From assembly GCA_041645025.1 (NCBI GenBank), contig JBAZQV010000002.1, forward strand, positions 1 to 51,340: a DNA stretch of 51,340 nucleotides, read 5' to 3'. Numbering within the stretch: the stretch's first letter is position 1; the number at the start of each line of letters is the position of its first letter. Of this stretch, positions 9,241 to 16,910 are shown one piece after another. The translations under genes were made by a program, and so were the position numbers. Source of the stretch: GW2011-AR5 sp041645025. Its GTDB lineage: Archaea > Aenigmatarchaeota > Aenigmatarchaeia > GW2011-AR5. The notes under the pieces were generated by a model. It saw only the letters and a program-made list of their open reading frames with translations, was not told the origin of the DNA and made no database searches.

Positions 9241-10386
9241 ATGAGGCTGAATCTCAAAAATCCGTCAGAAGTGAAGGTGTCTCTCTTATCTCATGGCATC
9301 AATTGTGTTGCTGATATGTTCGCTAACTTTGATAGAGATTTCTATTGGAATCGTTATGTATACGGAAATACGAGCACGGCGGAAAAACATCACAGATTTC
9401 CACAAGTGCTTTTACTCGGTAACGGCGTAGTTTCGGCGTTTCTGCGAAGAGGGGGAACCCCGTGGGCATTGAAAAATGAAGGCAACAACGCTGTCGGTCT
9501 GTATCATGAAGGAACGTACGTACAGGATGTTGGTCTACCAGAAACACCTGCGTATTATGGAAAACGATTATCGGACGGCTCACTATCGGACAATGTGATC
9601 GCTGTGGCGGGGGAACAAACACCTGGATTTTTTCTCTATCCGGAATGCTATTATTTCAACGAGGGGTCATTTTGCAAATTTTGTTCATTAAAACCAACGC
9701 GAAGAACGGTTGCTGAAGAACTCGAAGCTGAATTCGAAAATGCTAGAATATCAGAGGCTACTAGGTTATTTCAGAATACTTCCTGGAGAGATATACCACT
9801 CGTTTCTATAACTGCCGGAACAGCCAGAACAGACTTAGGAACGCAGAGAGGAATCATTGATAGAATTAGGGCTGTTTACGATGCCTTAGATCCAAAAATC
9901 CCAATTCACACCCTTGTTCACCCGCCGCATGACTTTGACTTGATAGACGAATACAGGGACGCAGGAGTAACATCCATTGCATTTAATATCGAAGTTTATG
10001 ACAGAAGCGTTTTCGCTAGGGTTGCCCCAGGAAAAAATAAAGATTATGGTTATGACAAATGGATGGATGCAGTCCGACATGCGCGCGACGTATTTGGCGA
10101 TTATAATGCATTCTGCGGACTGGTATGGGGACTAGAGCCTGCAGAGAATGTAAAAAGAGCGCATCGTGAATATCTGGATCAGGGAATAGGCATTACATCT
10201 AATATCTTTCACAGTGATCCAAGGACGCCTATGAGACAGCATCCACACCCATCGGAAGAGTATATAATGGATATTGCCGAAGATCAGGCAAACCTATACG
10301 ATGCGTATCCTAATGCGCGTACTATTTTTTCCGTGAGTATGAGAAGTACAATCGACTGGGAAATCCATCGTGGTGATTATCGATGA
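9241..10386 (+). CDS. Radical SAM protein, BioB-like architecture
   Basis: A 381-aa protein of the radical SAM superfamily. The candidate [4Fe-4S] ligands are C136, C145 and C148 (CX8CX2C, ending CKFC), a spacing longer than the usual CX3CX2C. After them come TAGTARTD (glycine-rich SAM-binding strand) and GLVWGLEP, which resemble the BioB/lipoyl-synthase-like group. The substrate is unknown. Its stop overlaps the next gene's start, and it heads a four-gene set with a methylthiotransferase-like protein, a PTPS-TPR protein and a glycosyltransferase. I infer a shared modification or biosynthetic pathway. Confidence 0.75.
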   Translation: MRLNLKNPSEVKVSLLSHGINCVADMFANFDRDFYWNRYVYGNTSTAEKHHRFPQVLLLGNGVVSAFLRRGGTPWALKNEGNNAVGLYHEGTYVQDVGLPETPAYYGKRLSDGSLSDNVIAVAGEQTPGFFLYPECYYFNEGSFCKFCSLKPTRRTVAEELEAEFENARISEATRLFQNTSWRDIPLVSITAGTARTDLGTQRGIIDRIRAVYDALDPKIPIHTLVHPPHDFDLIDEYRDAGVTSIAFNIEVYDRSVFARVAPGKNKDYGYDKWMDAVRHARDVFGDYNAFCGLVWGLEPAENVKRAHREYLDQGIGITSNIFHSDPRTPMRQHPHPSEEYIMDIAEDQANLYDAYPNARTIFSVSMRSTIDWEIHRGDYR

Positions 10387-11537
10387 AATTTTATGTTGAT
10401 TGCGTGGGCTGTGAACAAAGACAGCTCGATGCACAGCGAATAATTAACTATCTTAATGAAAACGGTCATGAACAGAGTAGTTCTCCAAGCGCAGCAGACT
10501 ACACTGTACTTGTTACTTGTGCCGTCAATAGATCGGCGGAAAGAGCCTCCTTGAAGAGGGTATCGGAACTGTCAGGAGAAGCTTCAAAACCGGAGAATCT
10601 TATTATCAGCGGATGTCTTCCAGACATTAGTCCCGATCAGTTAGGAGCTTACGGCACTTTTCCTGTGGTTTCTCCAAAACGACTAGAGAATTTTGATGTT
10701 TTACTGGAACCTTACGTTACAGTTCCTATGAGCGACATTGCATACCCAAATTCTTCCATTTTCGATACACGACAAGACCCAATTGGATTGCTCAACGAAC
10801 TCTCGCCTCGCGATGAATACGATTTGGCGAAAAATGGGTACAAGATTCGCGTCAACAATGGCTGTCTGATGGACTGCTCGTATTGTGTTATCAAGGATGC
10901 AATGGGGAGAGTTGTTTCCGTCCCTTTCGATGAACTTGTCCGTCAGTTTGAAGCTGCAGCCGTTAGAAAAGAACCTACCATTATGTTCATGGGTGGCGAT
11001 ACGGGGGCTTACGGCTATGATCTTGATTCGGTGGTGAGATTTTATACACTACTCGAAAGGACTCTTGGTGTTCAGGGTGATCACCGTGTATTTGTGCACG
11101 ACTTCAACGCAAACTGGTATTTGCGCAACGCAGATGATTACGACGCTATTTTCGCAAATAACGAGAATCGTGGCAGGTTAAGAGGCGTCATGATTCCAGT
11201 TCAATCCGGCAGCGACAAAATCCTCAAGCTCATGAAACGCCCATACAAAGCAAAAGACGTTTCCGAACGCCTTGGAAGAATAAAAAGAGAATACCCGTCA
11301 CTTCATTTAGGGACTCATATCATAACTGGGTTTCCTTCGGAAACGCAGGAAGATTTTGACCTGACATTAAACCTGCTTGATCGCGTAGGCTTTGATTTCA
11401 TGAGTGTCTTTGTATATTCTGAACACAAAAGAGCTAAATCATCTCCATTAGAAGAAAAAATAGACCCGGAGATTGCAAAAAACAGGGCGTTGCATATAGC
11501 TGACCGATTTGGTGAGTTGGCAAAGGTGTTTGAATAA
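10383..11537 (+). CDS. Methylthiotransferase-like radical SAM protein without TRAM domain
   Basis: This 384-aa protein resembles MiaB/RimO/MtaB methylthiotransferases. The N-terminal UPF0004-like domain keeps its cluster cysteines (C7 or C10, C46 in LVTCAVN, C78 in SGCLP). The radical SAM domain has CX3CX2C at 161-168 (NGCLMDCSYC). The motifs VQSGSDKILKLMKRPY and ITGFPSETQEDF are typical of the family. It ends near residue 384 with no C-terminal TRAM RNA-binding domain, so it may act on a protein or small molecule, or rely on a partner for RNA binding. The ATG overlaps the preceding stop (ATGA). Confidence 0.8.
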   Translation: MKFYVDCVGCEQRQLDAQRIINYLNENGHEQSSSPSAADYTVLVTCAVNRSAERASLKRVSELSGEASKPENLIISGCLPDISPDQLGAYGTFPVVSPKRLENFDVLLEPYVTVPMSDIAYPNSSIFDTRQDPIGLLNELSPRDEYDLAKNGYKIRVNNGCLMDCSYCVIKDAMGRVVSVPFDELVRQFEAAAVRKEPTIMFMGGDTGAYGYDLDSVVRFYTLLERTLGVQGDHRVFVHDFNANWYLRNADDYDAIFANNENRGRLRGVMIPVQSGSDKILKLMKRPYKAKDVSERLGRIKREYPSLHLGTHIITGFPSETQEDFDLTLNLLDRVGFDFMSVFVYSEHKRAKSSPLEEKIDPEIAKNRALHIADRFGELAKVFE

Positions 11538-11539
11538 TT

Positions 11540-12418
11540 ATGGCACAACTATCCATTGACGATAATTTCAGCGCGTATCATGGAAGCTTTGATATCCGTA
11601 GAGATACGTACGCTGTTGCCGTGTGCGTCGAAGGAAGCATTGTTAACGGATTTGTACGCGGCTTAGACTCGACGTCATTGCGTTGCGCGCTTTCATCAGT
11701 TACATCCGCCCTAGAAGACAGATATCTGGACGATGTTGTTGGAAGGGCTACAAACGAACATATAGGACTTTACATATTACATCAACTTTTGTTGCATCCT
11801 TTATCTCTTGTAAGAATCGTCGGAGACGGACATGGTATTGAAGTATACCCAACAGATATTAGCGCTAATTATCCGACCCGATTGTTGTACGAGCGAGCTC
11901 GAAGCCTGCTATATAGAGACAAACCTGCTGAAGCAATTAAAATTGTATCACAATCCATAGATTCAGACAACACGTTTGCACCAGCTTATAATCTACGCGG
12001 GAGATGTCACAGGACGACAGGACAATGGCACGCTGCCCTACCTGATTTTGAAAAAGCTATAAGTCTCGATCCAAACTTCGGAGAAGCCTATCGAAATGCC
12101 GGAAATGCGCTATACTACCTTGGTAGAACCGACGAGATGATAGACGCCTTTACAAAAGCAGTCGAGTTAATGCCGACGTCTGCTTTGGCAATTAATAACA
12201 GGGGATTTGCCCACCAACGATTACAGGAGTGGGAGCTAGCCTTAGCCGACCATACTAGGGCACTCGAACTTGACTATAATTATGCTGAAGCGCATACCGA
12301 CATGGCAGCAGCATTGAAGGCATTGGGGAGAGCGGAAGAGGCGATAGAATACGAAAGCTTAGCGCAAGAATTACATGTAACGGGGAGAGATACGTATGCG
12401 ACGAAATTATTTTACTGA
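11540..12418 (+). CDS. Degenerate PTPS/QueD-like domain fused to TPR repeats
   Basis: Residues 1-110 align by eye with 6-pyruvoyl-tetrahydropterin synthase/QueD. FSAYH matches FxAAH, LEDRYLDDV matches LDHHYLNDI, and ATNEHIGLYI matches PTSEVLAKWI. The HGH zinc ligands, the catalytic Cys and the LDH histidine are missing, so it is probably inactive as an enzyme. About four TPR motifs follow (residues 115-280; ALPDFEKAISLDPNFGEAY is typical). The gene begins 2 nt after the radical SAM gene. A scaffold or substrate-binding role for the cluster is inference. The PTPS assignment is my own motif alignment and needs a profile search. Confidence 0.65.
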   Translation: MAQLSIDDNFSAYHGSFDIRRDTYAVAVCVEGSIVNGFVRGLDSTSLRCALSSVTSALEDRYLDDVVGRATNEHIGLYILHQLLLHPLSLVRIVGDGHGIEVYPTDISANYPTRLLYERARSLLYRDKPAEAIKIVSQSIDSDNTFAPAYNLRGRCHRTTGQWHAALPDFEKAISLDPNFGEAYRNAGNALYYLGRTDEMIDAFTKAVELMPTSALAINNRGFAHQRLQEWELALADHTRALELDYNYAEAHTDMAAALKALGRAEEAIEYESLAQELHVTGRDTYATKLFY

Positions 12419-12426
12419 GGTGTAAT

Positions 12427-13389
12427 ATGGCAAAGTTACACTATGGCATTGCAGCATATAACGAGGAAAGTCGGATTGGAGAGTGCCTTGAATCGCTGGC
12501 CGTCCAGGAAATTGATGGAACACAAGTTGAGACGATTGTATGTCTGAACGGATGCAATGATAATACAGGAGTTGTAGTTAGAGAGGCTCAGAAGCGATAT
12601 CCTAAGCTGAATATTAGAATCTCTCATAGCAAGAAAGGAAAAGTTTTCGCACATAATGAAATTGTTAGACAAACAGAAGATGACGGAGAGCCTGTCGCTT
12701 TTGTTGATGGCGATGTACGGCTTGATAGCAAAGCTATCAACATTCTCTACAGAGAATTGCAGGAAGTGGATAGTCTACAAGCCGTCGGCGGTCTGCCAGT
12801 TCCATACCGCCCTTCTGATTTATCGCTGTGGGAATCCTTTCTTTATGAAGTTCTTCATGCGCGTGCACTCTTTCCCCAGTCGGAAGTATCTACTCATGAT
12901 GTAAGTAGCTATAAACCATTTGCAGATACAAAACCACAATCTGGCATCGACCCTAATTTCGAAAAACGATCCAAGATTTATTTTCATGGAAGATTATTCA
13001 TGCTCCGTAATAAAGGAGTTTTTCAGATGCCAGAAGACGGAAATCTGGCCGACGACAGTTTCTTGCCTAACATGATACACACAAAATACGGTCCGGGGTC
13101 TTCACGAACATGCTATGGCGCAATTGCCTATTACGAACCCTACCTTTCACTTCGCGATCATTTCAATGCATACCGAAGAGTTCATGCGCAGCTTCGTTAT
13201 CTGGACCGTCATTTCGAAGAGTTTACACAATCGCGAGAAATGGAACAGACAAAATTAGATTGGGATTACATCCGATCAACGGGTTTGGCAAACGTCGCCC
13301 GTTTTGCTGTATACTCACTGATAAGAAGAACAGAGAATGCGTTGTACCGCCTCCTGCCAGAACTGCCGCCCACAGAACTGTGGAAATAG
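12427..13389 (+). CDS. Family 2 glycosyltransferase
   Basis: This 320-aa GT-A fold protein begins with the GT2 nucleotide-binding region (IAAYNEESRIGECLESL). It has the metal-binding VDGDVR (residues 93-98) and the acceptor-site region EDGNLADDSFL, followed by an RRVHAQLRY basic stretch. There is no clear transmembrane helix, so it likely works in the cytoplasm on a soluble acceptor, unlike most membrane GT2s. It starts 8 nt after the PTPS-TPR gene and is preceded by a GAGGTG site that overlaps the stop codon of that gene. It is probably the last gene of the radical SAM cluster. Confidence 0.85.
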   Translation: MAKLHYGIAAYNEESRIGECLESLAVQEIDGTQVETIVCLNGCNDNTGVVVREAQKRYPKLNIRISHSKKGKVFAHNEIVRQTEDDGEPVAFVDGDVRLDSKAINILYRELQEVDSLQAVGGLPVPYRPSDLSLWESFLYEVLHARALFPQSEVSTHDVSSYKPFADTKPQSGIDPNFEKRSKIYFHGRLFMLRNKGVFQMPEDGNLADDSFLPNMIHTKYGPGSSRTCYGAIAYYEPYLSLRDHFNAYRRVHAQLRYLDRHFEEFTQSREMEQTKLDWDYIRSTGLANVARFAVYSLIRRTENALYRLLPELPPTELWK

Positions 13390-13422
13390 CAATTCTTAAA
13401 CATTTTATTCTATGAATATTAC

Positions 13423-13914
13423 ATGACTTACTACATTATTATCCGAGGTCCTGCAGCTAGCGGCAAGTCCACGATAGCAAGAAGATTAGCTAAGGAACTA
13501 AATGCTTATAGTATTCATCTAGATTCTGTTCTCGCCAAGCATAAGCTCGACAAGATTAAACGCGGTGGCATCAGCACGGAAAATTTCATTAAAGGAAACG
13601 CTCTGATTATAGACAAGATAAATAAAAGATTAGAAAGGGGTCAGATAGTTATTATAGATGCATGCTTTTATCGTAAGAGACATCTAGATGATTTGGTTAA
13701 GAATCTTCCACATAAGCATCTTATTTTTTCATTGAAGGCGTCAGTGGAAGAATGTATAAGAAGAAATAAATCACGCACTAGCGGAATGACCGAAAAAGAT
13801 ATACGTGATGTCTTTGCTCTTGTTTCTAGACTAAAGACAGAATTGTACATCGACACAGAAGGTAAAGTTATCAATGAAATTATTTCAGAAATGAAGAGAC
13901 ACCTTCCGCACTAA
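13423..13914 (+). CDS. P-loop nucleotide kinase
   Basis: A 163-aa P-loop kinase. Walker A is GPAASGKST (residues 9-17), the Walker B-like strand is IVIIDACF, and ECIRRNKSR matches the lid arginine region. The size and plan resemble small AAA/APS-kinase-like phosphotransferases. A close paralogue lies at 49933-50430 on the other strand; the two share YYIIIRGPA, LDSVL/MDVIL, FYxK and VEECIRR. The substrate is unknown. It lies 33 nt after the glycosyltransferase but lacks a clear ribosome-binding site, so co-transcription is uncertain. Confidence 0.8.
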   Translation: MTYYIIIRGPAASGKSTIARRLAKELNAYSIHLDSVLAKHKLDKIKRGGISTENFIKGNALIIDKINKRLERGQIVIIDACFYRKRHLDDLVKNLPHKHLIFSLKASVEECIRRNKSRTSGMTEKDIRDVFALVSRLKTELYIDTEGKVINEIISEMKRHLPH

Positions 13915-14102
13915 CCAGAGAGTACAACATGCGCAATAGATGCCCAATCAGGGCAATGAATAACATTCGTTTTTTACGACTGTCCACACTTTCCCGCAAG
14001 ATAAAGTCTTCCATGATAAGTTCCCATGTAATCAGAAAGTTTTTCATTATCGTCAACAAGACCTTCGACTGATAGATAAAGAAACTCTAAGAAATCACTT
14101 AT
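13915..14102. other. Gap between convergent genes, with a coding-like frame after lysS
   Basis: No gene is called here. On the minus strand the frame stays open for 42 codons directly after the lysS TAG (reading DFLEFLYLSVEGLV ... YHGRLYLAGKCGQS) and ends in TAA at about 13977-13979. It has no convincing start apart from an internal ATG. It may be a decayed gene end or chance. Confidence 0.3.
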
Positions 14103-15749
14103 CTAGAACTCGTTCATGCGATTCTTTAATATAGCAGCCGCCTTCTCGCAGCCGATGGCACAGATGAATTGGGCGAGGCGCGGGCCGCGCAGGCTGTTCA
14201 GCAGAAGAACATAGGTTGCTTCGAAGAATTTTCCCATTTCCAAGCCGTCTTCTTTTGGTATGGCGTACAGGCGCGCATAAAGCTCTTCTTCTTCCCAGTC
14301 TTTGTTTTCAAGTTCGTAGATAAGTTTCTTTATGGATTTTTTCTGTTCATCACTGAGAGCATAGACTATCTTTTCTTCAGGCACGGTGTCGTTTATCCAA
14401 TTTGTGACATAGCTTATGCGGGCAGTCAGCTCTTCTTTATCCATTTCATTTAGCTGCTGGGGCACGTGACCTGTTCTTTTTAATATGGACTTGACAACAT
14501 CCTGATTTTTTGCTATGCGCATAAGATTGGCAAGCATGTTGTATTGCACAATTACTTTGCTCTCGCTCGGCGTTTCAAGGAAATTCACAAATTCAAACAG
14601 CCGCTTCTGGTGTTCAAGTTCTTTTTGGTTTGCTGTTTTCACTTTTCCAACTCGAGAAAGGCTTTGATCTTTCTGAGTCCCTGAAAAGCCTTGCTTTTCA
14701 CGAAAATAAATTTTTTCCAGCTCGTCAACCTCATCCATGTAAGCTGGTATGGCGTCAGGATCGACAACCCTGCTTGTACCTAGGCGCTTCAGGAACAGCA
14801 GCCGCAGGCTCAGTGGTGATGCGTATTTCATCCATCTTGCCGGCGTGAAGACGTTGCCGGCGCTTTTTGAGATTTTTTTGCCTGATCGCTCTGTGAATAA
14901 TTCGTAGAAAGAATGGATGGGTGGTTCCCAACTGAATATTTCCTTACTGATGCGGTCGTTGCATCTTACACTGTCAAGTATGTCTTTTCCAAAAGCCTCA
15001 TAATTAATATTGAGCGCAGCCCATCTTGCGGCGAACTCCACTTTCCATGCCAGCTTGCCGTCGCGCAGGCCGCAGACTCCATCATGGCCGCAGCCTTTCA
15101 CCTCAATGATTTTTCCGGTGTTGCTGTTCTTTCCCTCAAAAGTTTGATCACACTTGTAGTGGATTTCCCCGTCAGCGAACCGATAGGCGCGGGTTGTGTA
15201 GATTTTGCCGCATTTTTCGCACACAGCCATATAGGGCAGCTGTGCAATGTATTTATCCTGTCCTGTAACCTCGCGTATTATTTCGCCGCAGCGCTTCGCA
15301 TTTTTCAACGCGATAATTATCTGCTTGTCAAGAGTGCCTTTTGCATATTCTTCATGGGCGCGTAGCAACCGGAATTGAACGCCTAAGCGGTCGAAAGCGT
15401 CTGTGAGCAGCTGGCCAATGTGCAGTGCCATGTTTTTGTGGCAGCCGAATGGGTCGTCTATTGCAGATACAGGTTTGCCTATTTCACTCTCGGCGACGGG
15501 AAACCCTACAGGAACCTTTCTTAATCCGTCCCTGTCATCGCTAAAGGCAATAAACTCGCTTTTTACGCCTAATTCTTTCAAAGCCAGGTTAACTACAAAG
15601 GAGCGTATGCCATCACCAGTTGAACCTACATGGGGGATGCCGCTGGCACCAAGACCCATTTCTGTTCTGAACTTTGATACCCTGTTGAGCTTCTGTTCCC
15701 TGTCGACAATTTCCTTTGCAACTTGGTCTGCCCAAAAATTTGATGACAT
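14103..15749 (-). CDS. lysS: Lysyl-tRNA synthetase, class I
   Basis: This cytoplasmic enzyme charges tRNA-Lys. The 548-aa protein is the archaeal class I form. The HIGH-equivalent is SGIPHVGS (36-43) and the KMSKS-equivalent is KISKSAGN (292-299). A zinc-binding region lies around 177-226 (CEKC, later Cys at 200, 220, 226). Length is normal, and the C-terminal helical anticodon-binding part is complete. The start is supported by GTGAT just upstream. It begins only 4 nt after the stop of a PIN-domain toxin gene on the same strand, so the toxin pair and lysS probably share a transcript. The stop is TAG. Confidence 0.95.
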   Translation of the reverse strand: MSSNFWADQVAKEIVDREQKLNRVSKFRTEMGLGASGIPHVGSTGDGIRSFVVNLALKELGVKSEFIAFSDDRDGLRKVPVGFPVAESEIGKPVSAIDDPFGCHKNMALHIGQLLTDAFDRLGVQFRLLRAHEEYAKGTLDKQIIIALKNAKRCGEIIREVTGQDKYIAQLPYMAVCEKCGKIYTTRAYRFADGEIHYKCDQTFEGKNSNTGKIIEVKGCGHDGVCGLRDGKLAWKVEFAARWAALNINYEAFGKDILDSVRCNDRISKEIFSWEPPIHSFYELFTERSGKKISKSAGNVFTPARWMKYASPLSLRLLFLKRLGTSRVVDPDAIPAYMDEVDELEKIYFREKQGFSGTQKDQSLSRVGKVKTANQKELEHQKRLFEFVNFLETPSESKVIVQYNMLANLMRIAKNQDVVKSILKRTGHVPQQLNEMDKEELTARISYVTNWINDTVPEEKIVYALSDEQKKSIKKLIYELENKDWEEEELYARLYAIPKEDGLEMGKFFEATYVLLLNSLRGPRLAQFICAIGCEKAAAILKNRMNEF

Positions 15750-15753
15750 GATA

Positions 15754-16122
15754 TCACTTCACAAACTCAACATTATTCATGCTTTTGAATTCTTTGTCCC
15801 CTGTCAGGAATTTAACATTATTTTCAATAGACATTATGTACCCGAGGTAATCTACATAGCTAAGATTCTTGCTCCTGTTTAAAAACCTGAATTTTGCAGC
15901 ATTTTTTATCGTCTCCTCATTGTACGATATTGCAAAATTGAGGAATATTTTGTAGTAAACCTCTGCCACACGTTCGTTGTAGTTAAGCAGCAGGGCATAA
16001 TAAAGCTCCAACAGGTTGAGCATGGAAGTTAGCTTGTTAGCGTTCTTGTATTTTTCATAATTGCTATTGCCTTTTATGAGTTCAATTAATGCGTAAGTAT
16101 CAAAGAAGAAAGTTTTAGTCAT
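15754..16122 (-). CDS. vapC: PIN-domain toxin (VapC-like)
   Basis: A 122-aa PIN nuclease. Acidic residues are in FFFDTYALIELIKG near the start, SYVDYLGYIMS, and FLTGDKEF near the end, the usual three-cluster PIN pattern for a metal-dependent RNase. I chose the ATG giving MTKTFFFDTY; it overlaps the antitoxin gene by 8 nt, as TA pairs commonly do. The frame is open 21 nt further upstream, but no better start is there. It is co-oriented with lysS, 4 nt upstream of it. Confidence 0.88.
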   Translation of the reverse strand: MTKTFFFDTYALIELIKGNSNYEKYKNANKLTSMLNLLELYYALLLNYNERVAEVYYKIFLNFAISYNEETIKNAAKFRFLNRSKNLSYVDYLGYIMSIENNVKFLTGDKEFKSMNNVEFVK

Positions 16123-16342
16123 TCCAAAGCTCCTTGTCAACAACTTTCAATATTCTGCTTGTTGGTTTCTTCCAGTCTTTGAGAGAGCCGAATACCTTAT
16201 TCATGTTAATCTTTGAAGGCTTTCTCAGTATTATCTCAACTTTTTGCCCATCCTTTAGATTCTCTTTTCTTATTATTTCGTTTGGTATTATCACACCAAA
16301 GGAGTTGCCCCACTTCTTTATCCTTCCCTCAAGCTCAGACAT
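16115..16342 (-). CDS. vapB: AbrB/MazE-type antitoxin
   Basis: This 75-aa protein has the swapped-hairpin AbrB fold signature (GRIKKWGNSFGVIIPNEIIRKENLKDGQKVEI). Its C-terminal tail (SLKDWKKPTSRILKVVDKELWND) would bind the PIN toxin encoded next. GGTGAT lies 5 nt before the ATG. It would bind its own promoter and neutralise the toxin. The gene is divergent from a Doc-like gene, and an inverted repeat lies in the shared upstream region, so it may control both directions. Confidence 0.88.
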   Translation of the reverse strand: MSELEGRIKKWGNSFGVIIPNEIIRKENLKDGQKVEIILRKPSKINMNKVFGSLKDWKKPTSRILKVVDKELWND

Positions 16343-16351
16343 ATTATCACC

Positions 16352-16370
16352 AGTTATACAATGTATAACT
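16352..16370. promoter_or_regulatory. Inverted repeat in divergent VapBC/Doc promoter region
   Basis: The arms AGTTATA (16352-16358) and TATAACT (16364-16370) flank 5 nt, 10 nt upstream of the antitoxin start. A TATATAA at about 16374-16380 serves the Doc-like gene. This is a plausible AbrB operator. That it regulates both genes is inferred from position only. Confidence 0.55.
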
Positions 16371-16405
16371 AAGTATATAAAGTTGTTTGACAAATGATTA
16401 ATCTT

Positions 16406-16777
16406 ATGGCCGAAATAAAATACTTGACAAAGGAGGAAATAGTTAAGATACACGAAGAAATAATAGAAAAATTTGGAGGTACGCAAGGTCTGTTAAATGA
16501 AGGCTTACTTGATTTGGTTTTAGATCAGATGAGAATTTCTAAAGATATTATCCAGAAGTCTATTATACTTCTTTTTGGTATTATTCAAGATCACCCGTTT
16601 TTGGATGGAAATAAGAGAACCGCACTGGAAAGCTTCTATACCTTCCTCAATTACAACTCTATTAACCTTGAAATAAAAGATATAAATGAAACAGAGTCTA
16701 TAATACTTAAGATAGCAAAGAATGAAATAAGCAGAAATATTGTCAGGAAATGGATAGAAAGTTTAATTTGTGATTAA
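16406..16777 (+). CDS. doc: Doc/Fic-family toxin-like protein
   Basis: A 123-aa Fic-fold protein of the Doc type. The active-site motif is HPFLDGNKR (63-71), intact with catalytic His, Asp, Lys and Arg. Doc proteins phosphorylate or otherwise modify translation factors such as EF-Tu. I prefer the ATG giving MAEIKYL because it lies about 28 nt from a TATA box (leaderless); an ATG at 16394 is also possible. No Phd-type antitoxin is adjacent. The only nearby antitoxin is the divergent AbrB protein, which is unusual. Confidence 0.88.
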   Translation: MAEIKYLTKEEIVKIHEEIIEKFGGTQGLLNEGLLDLVLDQMRISKDIIQKSIILLFGIIQDHPFLDGNKRTALESFYTFLNYNSINLEIKDINETESIILKIAKNEISRNIVRKWIESLICD

Positions 16778-16778
16778 C

Positions 16779-16862
16779 ATGGTAAGAAAAAACGTAATGA
16801 AAATAGCAAGAACTGGTATGAAAAAACACAAGGACCTTCTCATTAGGCTTGCGAAGAAGTGA
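16779..16862 (+). CDS. Possible 27-aa basic peptide
   Basis: An ATG begins 2 nt after the Doc stop and opens a 27-residue frame (MVRKNVMKIARTGMKKHKDL and a short tail), rich in Lys and Arg. The spacing suggests it could be co-translated with doc. It is too short for homology. It may be a real small protein, such as an antitoxin remnant, or chance. Confidence 0.3.
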   Translation: MVRKNVMKIARTGMKKHKDLLIRLAKK

Positions 16863-16910
16863 AGCCTCTCTAAACGAAGCTTTTATTAACCCTTCCTCCA
16901 AGTTATACAG

